Of a stretch of 64,000 bases of DNA, positions 1 through 10,999 are shown one piece after another; positions within the stretch are counted from its first letter, which is position 1, and each line of letters opens with the position of its first letter. The stretch spans positions 2,356,001 through 2,420,000 of the forward strand of contig NW_027490093.1 in assembly GCF_050948175.1 (NCBI RefSeq), read 5' to 3'. Source of the stretch: Xylocopa sonorina. Lineage: Eukaryota; Arthropoda; Insecta; Hymenoptera; Apidae. Below the pieces are notes generated by a model. That model was not told where the DNA came from and did not search any database. It saw only the letters and a program-made list of their open reading frames with translations. Both the position numbers and the translations under genes were made by a program.

Positions 1-1
1 C

Positions 2-1966
2 AACGTGATCAAGGAAAACGCGCTAAAACCTAAAATTCTAATTAACACTGCAGAACGCCTAACTATTACCGGTGTAACTCAGGGAACCGTAGCCACCTTA
101 GGGACGGTTACGTTACCGATATTTTCTCGTGACGTTCCGTTTAATGTTGTCAGTTCCGACTTCCCAATTAAATCCGCCGGGATCCTGGGATCCGGGTTTT
201 GTGCAGAAGCGGATATATCTTTTAGAAATAAATATATCCTGTGGCACGGGAATAGGATCCTATTTGCACGTCGCGAAGACGTTTTAAATAAAATAATACT
301 TCCTCCGCGGACTAACTCGGGCATACGCGTCGGAATAATTAATTCAGGCGTAGGCGAAGGAATAATCCCCCGAACACAGATCGCGAAGGGAGTATATTTC
401 GGTCATGCTATCGTTAAAGTGCGAAACGGCCATGCGATAGCAAGCATAATTAATGCGACCGATACCGAGATCGAGATCGCGGTGCCCAGAATTCATCTGG
501 ACCCGCTTCCCGTTCTCGAATCGCTGAAACGCGAACCAGCGTTATATTCGTTATTTACGAATACTTCTAAATCCACTGTTTCTAATACAAAAATCAATAC
601 TAAATCCACTGTTTCTAATACAAAAATCAATACTAAATCCACTGTTTCTAATACAAAAATGAATACTAAATCCACTGTTTCAAGCATGCGTACTAATTCT
701 ACTAATACTAAATCCACTGTTTCCAGCATGCCTACTAATCCAATTAATACTAAATCCACTGTCTCAAGCATGCGTACTAACTCGACTAATCCCAAATCCA
801 CTGTATCCACTCTAAAACGAGTATTCCCAAATCCCACTGTATCTTATGCTAACATTGTTTCAAAATCCACTACAAATTCTACGAATTCCAACGAAAATCT
901 CTTACCATCGTCACGCGATATTCAACACAAAGTTTCCAACTATGATAAATCTTCCAATAACAACCTCAGAAAATCCACAAAAATTTTTTCAAGTGCCATC
1001 GAAGGTACGCAACGTAACTTAAACATCCGCGCGAAAGATACACAAAATAAATCTCTTCTCAAAAGCGATAGCGAACGACACTTGAAACGCGACACTCCGC
1101 GCGCCACTCAAAATGTAACGCAACCTCAAAGCCGATTCGACGAAATAGTCGCGTCACTCCGTCTAGATCATCTAAACAGCGAAGAAAGAAATAATATATA
1201 CAAACTGATTTCTAACAATCAAGATTTATTCCATCTCCCAGGCGATAAATTAGGATTTACCAATGTAACCGAGCACCGTATTCCAACGATAAATGATCAG
1301 CCAATAAACGTGAAACAATACCGCTTCCCGCCGATACACAAGGAAGAAATACAACGTCAAATAGATCAATTACTAGAAAAGGAAATTATTAAACCGTCAA
1401 AATATCCATATAATTCACCGCTCTGGGTTGTACCCAAGAAACCGGATTCTTTAGGAAATAAAAGATGGAGAGTTGTAATAGACTATCGAAGCCTGAACGA
1501 AAAATCCATCGCCGATGCGTACCCGCTCCCGTGTATAACGGAGATACTAGATAAGTTAGGAAGCGCAAAGTACTTCAGTACCTTTGATTTAGCAAGTGGA
1601 TTCCATCAAATCCCAATGTCAGCATCAGATTCCGCTAAAACCGCATTTTCGACCCCTCACGGCCACTACGAATTTCAAAGAATGCCGTTCGGTCTCCGTA
1701 ACGCCCCAGCCACCTTCCAACGGCTGATGGACAATGTTCTAACAGGTTTGCAAGGCAATGAAATGTTTGTATATCTCGATGATATTGTTCTGTACGCCAG
1801 TTCTTTGCACGAACACGAGGTAAAATTTAATAAGCTTGTAGAACGCCTTCGAAACGCGAACCTTGTCCTCCAGCCGGACAAGTGCGAGTTTTTGCGCCGT
1901 GAAGTAAATTATTTAAGGCACGTCATTAGCGAAAACGGGGTAAAACCCGATCCTAATAAAATATGA
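2..1966 (+). pseudogene. pol: pol segment 1: protease C-terminal part, linker, reverse transcriptase (ends at premature stop)
   Basis: The frame is already open at the left edge, so the true start lies upstream; the GTG at 5 is not a start. Residues are counted from that GTG. Residues 59-65 (GILGSGF, 179-199) match the ILG motif in the C-terminal half of retroviral-type aspartic proteases; the catalytic Asp would lie upstream of the window. Residues about 185-280 form a low-complexity linker built on a repeated TKSTVS motif. The reverse transcriptase begins near 1230: FDLASG carries Asp528 and the YLDD box carries Asp592/593, the three metal-binding residues. FGLRNAPATFQ lies between them. 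The family copies RNA into DNA in cytoplasmic particles. The frame is cut by TGA at 1964-1966 in the thumb/connection region, where coding similarity continues directly on the other side; the change looks like a single-base nonsense mutation. All catalytic residues in view are intact, so decay seems recent. Confidence 0.88.
569..835 (+). repeat. Coding minisatellite in the pol linker (33-bp then 42-bp units)
   Basis: The string AAATCCACTG recurs at 569, 602, 635 and 668 (33-bp spacing), then at 710, 752 and 794 (42-bp spacing). Both periods are multiples of three, so copy-number change keeps the frame and encodes runs of 11 or 14 residues starting TKSTVS. It lies between protease and reverse transcriptase, where a flexible spacer is tolerated. 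Confidence 0.9.
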
Positions 1967-4003
1967 ACAGTCAGAGACTTTCCACGTCCACAGAACCCAA
2001 AACAAATAAAACAGTTTCTCGGTCTCGCAGGATACTATCGCAGATTTATTTCAAATTTCTCTTCTATCGCGAAACCACTAACGAATCTCCTTAAAAAAGA
2101 TATTAAATTCATTTGGCGAAACGATCAGGAAATTGCATTCGTTACACTAAGAGACATGCCCTGTGAAGCACCGATATTGCAGTATCCTGACTTTTCGAAA
2201 CCGTTTATCATAACCTCAGACGCATCCGCCAACGCTATCGGCGCCGTTCTTAGTCAGGGCCCCATCGGTAGGGACCTTCCAATCGCCTACACGTCGCGCT
2301 TGCTGAATAATGCAGAGAAAAATTATTCAACTATAGAAAAGGAGTGTTTGGGCATCATTTACGCCGTTCATTATTTTAGACCATATATCTACGGTCGATC
2401 TTTCAAACTCGTGACAGACCACAGACCGTTGGCCTGGATGAACTCCGTCAAAGATCCGTCCAGTAGATTAGTTCGTTGGCGCCTTAAACTGGCCGAATAC
2501 GAATATGAAATCGTATACAAGCCAGGAAAGGTGAACATGAACGCAGATGCTTTGTCAAGAAACCCTGTCAGCGTAAAGCCAATTACACACTCCAGCGACT
2601 CCGACGAAAACATTTTCGAGTTTCCAGTTCCTAAATCATCCAAACCTCCACCTCCGCCGCCTCCTACACCAGCATCCTCGACAGAAAATATCGACAGATC
2701 GCAATTACCGACAGAAAATCCTAGTTCCTCCTTACCGACAACGGTACCGACAGACTTACCGACAGTGGACTACCCACCCGAAGTCAGGCAACGCCCTCTG
2801 TTCGTTACTACAAGAGACTCGTTATTCGCAAGGCACGATAATTTAGTCGTTTTTATCACGAGAGGAGGCCGCCCGTACGAAACAGGCGCACGCGAACTTC
2901 AGAATGTAGGAAAATTCCATCAACATAAAGATAACGTTAACTTAGGAAGAGCCAAAGTAAGTTCTCACGGAAATTATTTCCAAATTTCATTACCAGTTAC
3001 GGAACACGAAAAGAAACAAGTCGACAATCAAATCCTTCTAGAATGTTTACAATCTCTATATGACGTAACACGCGAGCTTCAATTAGAATCGTTTAGCATA
3101 GCACAAACCGCAATTAATCAATTTACTCTTTCACAAATCAAACGAATCCTAGTAGATCTCTTTCTCGACACCAATATTCAAATTACGTTCTGCCAAGGTC
3201 TCGTTCGAACTCCGCGAGAAGAACTTCGAAACGATATAATCCGCGAGAATCACGATACCCCAGTAGCAGGACACAAAGGAGTTAACAAAACTTACAGTAG
3301 AATCCGTGAAAAGTACTACTGGCCGAACATGAAACAAGAAATCCAAAAATACATAGAAAAATGCGAAATGTGCCAAAAATTAAAACTAACTAGAGTCAAA
3401 ACGCGTCAACCTCTAACTCTCACCGATACCCCAGGCACATCATTCGACAAGATATCCATGGACGTTATGGGACCATTACCCCCCACTCCAGACGGATATA
3501 CGAACATACTCACGATACAAGATCTCTTGACAAAGTATTCCCTAGCAATTCCTTTAAAAAGAACCACGGCGGTTGACATAGCCGACGCGTTCATTACGCA
3601 TTTTATTTGTAAATTCGGATGCCCTAAGGGCATATTAACAGATCAAGGTTCCAATTTTATAAACTCATTGATGAAAACCATCGCCGCTAGATTCAGAATT
3701 CAACAATATAGAACAACGGCTTTCCACCCCCAGACCAACGGTTATGTGGAAAGATCACATCACGTGTTAGCGGAATATTTAAAACAATTCATAGGCAATC
3801 GGAACAATTGGGAAAAATGGCTGCCATACGCTATGTTTTCCTACAATACCAGTACACACGAAGGAACACGTTACACGCCATACGAACTGGTTTTTGGGAA
3901 AATAGCACGAACTCCCTCTGCCATACCTTTCAGAGACACTTCGGAAAACGAATCGTACGCCGCGTATTTAGATGAACTCAACGATAGAATACGTATTTCA
4001 TAA
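1967..4003 (+). pseudogene. pol: pol segment 2: RNase H and integrase (between two in-frame stops)
   Basis: This is the same frame as the upstream segment. It opens with the end of the RT thumb/connection (FLGLAGYYRRFI near 2016). RNase H follows: TSDAS with Asp at 2219-2221, an IEKE motif near 2332, and TDHRPL with Asp at 2417-2419. A proline-rich stretch (about 2630-2790) and an unassigned region of about 150 residues (2790-3240) precede the integrase. The integrase zinc finger has His at 3251 and 3272 and Cys at 3362 and 3371 (HHCC). The catalytic triad is Asp 3461, Asp 3641 and Glu 3749, that is D-X59-D-X35-E, the usual retroviral/Ty3 spacing. The first Met-led open stretch, at 2156, is internal and not a true start. 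TAA at 4001-4003 ends the segment although coding similarity continues in frame. RNase H removes template RNA; integrase joins the DNA copy to the chromosome. Confidence 0.88.
2790..3240 (+). other. Unassigned region of Pol between RNase H and integrase
   Basis: About 150 residues separate the proline-rich stretch from the integrase zinc finger. Recognisable phrases are DNLVVFITRGGRPYE at its start and LPVTEHEKK in the middle, followed by a helix-like Leu/Ile-rich part. From memory, comparable regions sit at this place in other insect elements of the 412-like group. I cannot assign a fold or activity from sequence alone. Confidence 0.5.
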
Positions 4004-4582
4004 GAAATAGCGAAAGCATACTTAGATGGTGCAAAAACACGCGCTAAATTCTATTACGATAAGAAGCTTAATGTAAAGGATTTCCAAGTCGGACAATGGG
4101 TTTATTTGCTCCGCGAACCACTTAGACATAAATTCGATTCTCAATACACAGGCCCATATAAGATCTTGGAGATTCTGCCTAATAATAATGTAAAAATTAA
4201 TGTTAAGGGGAGGCACAAGATTGTGCATTCAAATAAATTAAAAAATTGTAAGCGCCTACAAACGATGAATGCACATATGAGAGTTCGATCGAATGTAGGA
4301 GACAGTGAAAAGTGTAAGTCAAAATCAAAAACTGAAAATCTTAATGAACAAAGAGTAAAAGAATCGGTGACAGTGACAAACGAACAAAGTGCACCTCAGA
4401 AGAAAAGTGCAACCAAACAGAGTGCAGCCGTAGCAGCACAAGATACGCAGAGACCACAGCATCCACGAGACGAGAGGCCACAGCATCCACGAGATGAGAG
4501 CAGCATACACGCCAAGGAGGACCAATCTCCTCCACAGCACACGAGACGAGTAGCATCCCACATCGAGCCCACATCAGTCTAG
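4004..4582 (+). pseudogene. pol: pol segment 3: integrase C-terminal (GPY-type) module and basic/polar tail
   Basis: This continues the upstream frame after the TAA at 4001-4003 and ends at TAG 4580-4582. The first part resembles the integrase C-terminal region of Ty3 elements: a Lys/Tyr-rich helix, then GQWVY and YTGPYKILE, with GPY encoded at 4151-4159, the hallmark of the GPY/F module, followed by HSNKLK. The tail is polar and repetitive: an 8-residue unit PQHPRDE(R/S) occurs twice through a 24-bp repeat at 4454 and 4478. The ATG at 4106 is inside the module and is unlikely to be a start. No separate env-like reading frame follows; only about 30 bp separate the stop from the polypurine tract. 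Confidence 0.85.
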
Positions 4583-4584
4583 AG

Positions 4585-4603
4585 ATTTCGCTATAGGCGA
4601 AAT
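4585..4603 (+). other. Perfect hairpin before the polypurine tract
   Basis: ATTTCGC (4585-4591), a 5-nt loop TATAG, then GCGAAAT (4597-4603): a perfect 7-bp stem starting two bases after the pol stop codon. Its role is unknown; position alone suggests an RNA structure near the 3' end of the genomic transcript. Confidence 0.6.
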
Positions 4604-4612
4604 TCTTTTTCT

Positions 4613-4623
4613 AAGGGGGAAGG
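4613..4623 (+). promoter_or_regulatory. Polypurine tract (plus-strand primer site)
   Basis: AAGGGGGAAGG directly abuts the LTR start TGTGACGTC at 4624. An uninterrupted purine run at this spot is the standard primer for plus-strand DNA synthesis in LTR elements. Confidence 0.88.
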
Positions 4624-4689
4624 TGTGACGTCAGGCGTGCCACCCTCTCAACGCACCACAGCAACCACCCTCACTCGCCTGCACCACAG

Positions 4690-5010
4690 GCAACACCCAG
4701 GCGCAATTCGCCGTCTCACTCAGGCCAAAGGCTACGACCATCGTCTCACTCGCACCCGCAGAGGTGCTCGCCGTCTCTCTCACTCCAAGGGATATACCCT
4801 CCGACTCACTCGCACCCGCAGAGGTGCTCGCCGTCTCTCTCACTCCAAGGGACCTACCCTCCGTCTAACTCGCACCCGCAGAGGTGCTCGCCATCTCGCT
4901 CGCATCAAGGACCATGTGCGCTGTCTCGCTCCCATTCAAGGAACCATCCACCGTCTCACTCTTACCTGCAGGGAAACTCGCCCTCTCGCTCACTCCAGGG
5001 ACGTACCAGG
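4690..5010 (+). repeat. 60-bp minisatellite in LTR copy 1
   Basis: CGCACCCGCAGAGGTGCTCG recurs at 4751, 4811 and 4871, exactly 60 bp apart, with weaker units on both sides. The LTR copies differ in how many good units they keep, so this U3 block is a variable-number repeat. Because 60 is a multiple of three it creates open frames on both strands that are probably not genes. Confidence 0.88.
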
Positions 5011-5126
5011 AGAATCAACCTCCACGAGATCCGACGACGGGAACCCTCACCGTACAAAGGACTCTACGATTTCACCATCCCAGATCTGCCATGCCCAAAA
5101 TACTATTTCTAAGATTATTAATTAAC

Positions 5127-5139
5127 ATTATATATATAC
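5127..5139 (+). promoter_or_regulatory. TATA-like element in LTR copy 1
   Basis: ATTATATATATAC lies between the 60-bp repeats and the CG-rich block, a plausible core promoter position in U3. LTR copy 2 has the same run; LTR copy 3 does not. The transcription start itself cannot be placed. Confidence 0.5.
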
Positions 5140-5212
5140 TCCTACATTCTAAGCTCTGCATTCCTAGCTCATTAATTAAGTAACCCGCGACGCGCGAGAT
5201 CGCGACAGCCCC

Positions 5213-5228
5213 AGCGGCACGCGCCGCT
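5213..5228 (+). other. Conserved GC hairpin in LTR copy 1
   Basis: AGCGGC-ACGC-GCCGCT is a perfect 6-bp stem with a 4-nt loop. The same stem is present in LTR copies 2 and 3 (around 20830 and 42888), with one loop change in copy 2. Conservation of the stem is seen; its function is inferred only. Confidence 0.55.
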
Positions 5229-5874
5229 AACTCCACCACGCAACGCCGAAACCCCACTCGGGCGTCCACATACTCTCACCTACGTTCGCACACGACCTAA
5301 GCGCTCCGAGAGTCGAGGAGGTCGCAGACGCATCTTGGGAGACACAGTCAGTCAGTACCGTCAGTACGGTACAGTTTTATCTCGCCTTCGGGCACTTCCA
5401 ATTCCAAGTCTCTTCCAAGTCGCGCCTTAGGGTCGTCGCGCAGCCTCGATAAGGTTCCTAGTTCTAAAGTCTTTGTTCTAATTCCTAATTCATAGTTAAC
5501 CTAGTCTTAATACTTAGAAATAATTGTTCTTGTACTCTTTGATTTAGAATATACTTTATATTTTCCTACCACATCAAGTTCTAGTTCATTCCAACTCCAT
5601 TTCTAAATTCAATTATATCTTAATACAAATTCTTCAAAGTTCGCAACAACTTGAGTGTTTATAAACGAACTCATCGCGCCGGGAGGAAGAATTTAATCCA
5701 TTATCTCGTGCGGAATACGTTGGTGAAACGCCAGAATTCTTCGTTCACCGACGGACGGCGACATTCATCGCATCTCCACCGTCACAACGCCGATTTCAGC
5801 CAGCCGTATGCCGACTCCTCCCCCGAAAACGACACTCGACGATCGCCACATCTGAAAGCAGAAGAGGGAAATCA

Positions 5875-5887
5875 GCGAAAGGTAAGT
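5875..5887 (+). promoter_or_regulatory. Splice-donor-like motif in LTR copy 1
   Basis: GAAAGGTAAGT fits the eukaryotic 5' splice site consensus (AG|GTAAGT) exactly. The equivalent site is kept in LTR copies 2 and 3 and, on the minus strand, in the diverged LTR at 55.5-57.0 kb. Confidence 0.5.
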
Positions 5888-8800
5888 AAAATCCCTCCTT
5901 ACACGCGTTCGCGATTGTTTACGGTGCCCGCGTCTTGCCAGAATCGACGAACCCGGTCATACGCGTTTTATACCGGACCGAATTTTCGACTAAAAAGCTT
6001 GTGTCATACAGCCTCCTGGGATACGAATAATTTGTTCGCCAGGACGTGACACTACTTCCTAGCACGGAAGTGTCGCATTTACATTCATTTGATGTGTATG
6101 CGAGGTATACATGCCACTTCGCAATGAATATTATATCTTATCATGAAACATAGAAATGAGATGGGATATCGCGATTTAAGAAGCATTAGAACTCTACTGC
6201 ATCGATACGTAGACATCTGCAAACGCAACGTCCTAGCAAGGAAGTGTCGCATTTACATTCTTTTGAAGTGAGTACGAGACACTTCGCAATGAAAATTATA
6301 TCTTATCATGAAACATAGAAAGGAGATGCGATATCTCGATTTAAGAAGCATTGCAACGCTATTGCTTCGATACCTTGACATCTGCAAACGCTACTTCCTA
6401 ACAAGAAAGTGTCGCATTTACATTCTTTTGAAGTGAATACGAGGTATGCATGTCACTTCACAATGAATATTATACCTTATCATGAAACATAGAAATGAGA
6501 TGCGATATCGCGTTTTAGGAAGCATCAGAACACTATTGCTACGATACGTAGACATCTGCAAACGCCATTTCCTAGCAAGGAAGGGTCGCAGTTACATTCT
6601 TTTGAATTGTATGCGAGGTATACATAACACTACACAATGAATATTATATCTTATATCGAAACATATGAATGAGATGCGATATCGCGATTTAAGAAGCATT
6701 ACAACTCTATTGCTTCGATACGTAGACATCTGCAAACGCTATTTCCTAGCAAGGAAGTGTCGCATTTACATTCATTTGAAGTGAATGCGAGGTATACATA
6801 ACACTTCGCAATGAATATTATATGTTGTCATGAAACATAGAAATGAGATGCGATATCTCGTTTTAAGAAGCATTATAACACGCTTGCTACGATACGTAGA
6901 CATCTGCAAACTCTATTCCCTAGCAAGGAAGTGTCGCATTTACATTCATTTGAAGTGAATACGAGGAATACATGAAACTTCGCAATGAATATTATATCTT
7001 ATCATGAAACGCAGCAATGAGATTCGATATCCCGTTTCAAGAAGCATTAGAACTCTATTACTTCGATACGTAGACATCTGCAAACTCTATTTCCTAGCAA
7101 GGAAGTGTCGCATTTACACTCATTTGAAGTGAATGCGAGGAATACATGAAACCTCGCAATGAATATTATATCTTATCATGAACCATAGAAATGACATGCG
7201 ATATCCCGTTTCAAGAAGCATTAGAACTCTATTGCTTCGATACGTAGACGTCTGCAAACGCTATTTCCTAGCAAGGAAGAGTCGCATTTACATTCATTTG
7301 AAGTGTATGCGATGTATACGTGACACTTCGCAATAAATATTATATCTTATCATGAAACATAGAAATGAGATGCGATTACGCGTTTTGAGATGCAATAGAA
7401 ATCTAATGCTACGATACGCAGAAATCTGCAAACGCTATTTCCTAGCAAGGAAGTGTCGCATTTACATTCATTTGAAGTGAATACGAGGAATACATGAAAC
7501 TTCGCAATGAATATTATATCTCATCATGAAACACAGTAATGTGATTCGATATCCCGTTTCAAGAAGCATTAGAACTCTATTGCTTCGATACGTAGACATC
7601 TGCAATCGCTATTTCCTAGCAAGGAAGTGTCGCATTTACATTCATTTGAAGTGAAGACGAGGAACACATGACTCTTCGCAATGCATATTATATCTTATCA
7701 TGAAACATAGAAATCAGATGCGATATCGCGTTTTGAGAAGCATTAGAACTCTTTTGCTTCGATACGTAGACATCTGCAAACGCTATTTCCTAGCAAGGAA
7801 GTGTCGCATTTTCATTCATTTGAAGTGTATGCGATGTATACGTGAAACTTCGAAATGAATATTATATCTTATCATGAAACATAGAAATAAGATTCGATAT
7901 CGCGTTTTGAGAAGCATTGGAACTCTATTGCTACTGTACGTAGACATCTGCAAACGCTATTTCCTAGGAAGGAAGTGCCGCATTTACATTCATTTGAAGT
8001 GGATACGAGGAATACGTGAAAACTTCGCTATGAATATTACATCTTATCATGAAACATAGAAATGTGATGTGATATCGCGTTTTAAGAAGCTTTAGAACAC
8101 TATTGCTACGATACGTAGATATCTACAAACGCTATTTCATAGCAAGGAAGTGTCGCATTTACATTCATTTGAAGTGTATGCGAGGTATACATAATACTTC
8201 GCAATGAATATTATATGTTCGCATGAAACATAGAAATCAGATGCGATATCGCGTTTTGAGAAGCATTAGAACTCTATTGCTGCGATACGTAGACATCTGC
8301 AAACGCCATTTCCTAGCAAGGAAGAGTCGCAGTTACATTATTTTGAATTGTATGCGAGGTATACATAACACTACACAATGAATATTATATCTTATATCGA
8401 AACATATGAATGAGATGCGATATCGCAATTTAAGAAGCATTAGAACTCTATTGCTTCGATACGTAGACATCTGGAAACGTAATTTCCTAGAATGGAAGTG
8501 TCGCATTTACACTCAATTGAAGTGTATGCGAGGTATACTTGACACTTCGCAATGAATATTATATCTTATCATGGAACATAGAAATGAGGAGCGACATCGC
8601 GTTTTAAGAAGCATCAGAACTCTATTGCTATGATACGTAGACATCTCCAAACGCTATTTCCTAGCAAGGAAGTGTAGCATTTACATCCTTTTGAAGTGAA
8701 TACGAGGTATACATAACACTCCACAATGAATATTATATCTTATCATGAAACATAGAAATGGGATGCGATATTGCGTTTTGAGAAGCATTAGAACTCCATT

Positions 8801-8992
8801 GCTTCGATACGTAGACACCTGCAAACGCTATTTCCTAGCAAGGAAGTGTCGCATTTACATTCATTTGAAGTGTATGCGAGGTATACATGGCACTTCGCAA
8901 TTTACATTATATCTTATCATGAAGCATACAAATGAAATGCGATATCCCGTTTCAAGAAGCATTAGAACTCTATTGCTTCGATAAGTAGACAT

Positions 8993-9500
8993 CTGCAATC
9001 GCTATTTCCTAGCAAGGAAGTGTCGCATTTACACTCATTTGTAGTGAATACGAGGAATACATGAAACTTCGCAATGAATATTATATCTTATCATGAAACA
9101 TAGAAATGAGATGCGATATCCCGTTTCAAGTAGCATTAGAACTCTATTGCTTCGATACGTAGACGTCTGCAACCGCTATTTCCTAGCAAGGAAGTGTCGC
9201 ATTTACATTCATTTGAAGTGTATGCGATGTATACGTGACACTTCGCAATAAATATTGCTTCTTATCATGAAACATAGAAATGAGATGCGATATCGCGTTT
9301 TGAGATGCAATAGAAATCTAATGCTTCGATACGTAGACATCTGCAATCGCTATTTCCTAGCAAGGAAGTGTCGCATTTACACTCATTTGTAGTGAATACG
9401 AGGAATACATGAAACTTCGCAATGAATATTATATCTTATCATGAAACATAGAAATGAGATGCGATATCCCGTTTCAAGTAGCATTAGAACTCTATTGCTC
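8993..9500. repeat. Two-monomer tandem duplication
   Basis: The stretch starting ATCTGCAATCGC at 8991 is repeated at 9339, 348 bp (two monomers) away. Both carry TTTGTAGTGAATACGAGG and CCCGTTTCAAGTAGC, variants uncommon elsewhere. Confidence 0.8.
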
Positions 9501-10029
9501 GACACGTAGACATCAGCAAACGCAACTTCCTAGCATGGAAGTGTCGCATTTACATTTTTCTGAAAGGAATACGAGGTATACATGACACTTGGCAATGAAT
9601 ATTATATCTTAGCATGAAACATAGAAATGTGGTGCGACATCGCGTTTCAAGAAGCATTAGAACTCTATTGCTTCGATACGTAGACATCTGCAAACGCTAT
9701 TTCCTAGCAAGGAAGTGTCGCATTTACATTTATTTGAAGTGAATGCGAGGTATACATAACATTGCACAATGAATATTATATGTTATCATCAGACATCGAA
9801 ATTAGATGCGATATCACGATTTAAGGTGCATTAGAACTTTATTGCTTCGATACGTAGACATCTGCAAACGCTATTTCCTAGCAAGGAAGTGTCGCATTTA
9901 CATTAAATTGAAGAGAATACGCGGAATACATGAAACTTCGCAATGAATATTATATCTTATCATGAAACATAGAAATGTGATGTGATAGCGCGATTTAAGA
10001 AGCATTAGAACTCTATTGCTACAATGCGT

Positions 10030-10740
10030 AGACATCTGCAGACGCTGTTTTCTAGCAAGGATGTGACGCATTTACATTCTTCTGAAGTGTATGCGAGGTA
10101 TAAGTGATTCTTCGCAGTGGATACTATATCTTATCATGAAACATAGAAACGAGATGTGACATCCCGTTTCAAGAAGCATTAGAACTCTATTGCTTCAATA
10201 CGTAGATATCTGCAATCGCTATTTCCTAGCAAGGAAGTGTCGCATTTACATTCATTTGAATTGAATACGAGGAATACATGAAACTTCGCAATGAATATTA
10301 TGTCCTATCATGAAACATAGAAATGTGATGTGATATCGCGTTTTAAGAAGATTTAGAACTCTATTGCTACGATGCGTAGACATCTGCAGACGCTGTTTCC
10401 TAGCAAGGCAGTGTCGCATTTACATTCTTCTGAAGTGTATGCGAGGTATAAGTGATTCTTCGCAGTGGATACTATATCTTATCATGAAACATTGAAACGA
10501 GATGTGACATCCCGTTTCAAGAAGCATTAGAACTCTATTGCTTCAATACGTAGACATCTGCAATCGCTATTTCCTAGCAAGGATGTGTCGCATTTACATT
10601 CATTTGAAGTGAAGACGAGGAATACGTGATACTTCGCAATGAATAGTAAATCTTACCATGAAACATAGGAATGAGATGCGATATCTCGTTTTAAGAAATA
10701 TTAGAACTCTTTTGCTTCGATACGCAGACATCTGCAAACG
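10030..10740. repeat. Two-monomer tandem duplication
   Basis: The rare variants GTATAAGTGATTCTTCGCAG, GTGGATACTATATC and GAGATGTGACATCCCG occur near 10098-10160 and again near 10446-10510, about 348 bp apart. Confidence 0.8.
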
Positions 10741-10999
10741 CTATTTCCTAGCAAGGAAGTGTCGCATTTACATTCATTTGAAGTGTACGTGATGTATACG
10801 TGACACTTCGCAATAAATATTATATCTTATCATGAAAAATAGAAAGGAGATGCGATATCTTGTTTGAAGAAGCATTACAACACGCTTGCTACGATATGTA
10901 GACATCTGCAAACGCTATTTCCTAGGAAGGAAGTGCCGCATTTACATCCATTTGAAGTGAATACGAGGAGTACTTGAAACTTCGCAATGAATATTATGT

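Larger units (their letters stand above)
1..6051 (+). mobile_element. Ty3/Gypsy-type LTR retrotransposon, 3' part with 3' LTR (5' end outside window)
   Basis: A retroelement enters from the left edge. The internal region (1-4623) encodes, in order, part of a retroviral-type aspartic protease, reverse transcriptase, RNase H and integrase. The order RT-RNaseH-IN is the Ty3/Gypsy arrangement; Ty1/Copia elements have integrase before RT. A polypurine tract (4613-4623) abuts the LTR, which starts TGTGACGTC at 4624 and ends GACGTGACA at 6051 (1428 bp). The 5' LTR, primer binding site and gag are not in the window. CTAC follows the LTR (6052-6055) and satellite DNA resumes in mid-monomer, so the element sits inside the array. 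Phrases in the integrase core recall the insect 412/mdg1 group, but this is recollection, not a search. Two in-frame stops make this copy non-autonomous as it stands. Confidence 0.93.
4624..6051 (+). mobile_element. 3' LTR of the retrotransposon (LTR copy 1, 1428 bp)
   Basis: It begins TGTGACGTC and ends GACGTGACA, so the termini are imperfect inverted repeats with TG...CA ends. It is bounded by the polypurine tract on the left and by CTAC plus mid-monomer satellite on the right. In order it holds degenerate 60-bp repeats (about 4690-5010), a TATA-like run (5127-5139), a CG-rich block with a hairpin, T-rich sequence and a splice-donor-like motif near the 3' end. Compared with the two solo LTRs it lacks a 7-bp duplication near the start (about 4640) and differs from both near 5670-5770 at shared sites. 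The open frame at 5651-6049 has no ATG, and the same frame is closed by TAG in the other copies, so I do not call it coding. Confidence 0.93.

Noticed and set aside
4583..4623. An env-like gene after pol
   Set aside because: Only about 40 bp separate the pol stop from the LTR, holding a hairpin and the polypurine tract.
5651..6049. Open frame of 132 codons inside LTR copy 1
   Set aside because: It begins at TTG with no ATG, lies wholly inside the LTR, and the same frame is closed by TAG (CGCTAG for CGCCAG) in LTR copies 2 and 3.
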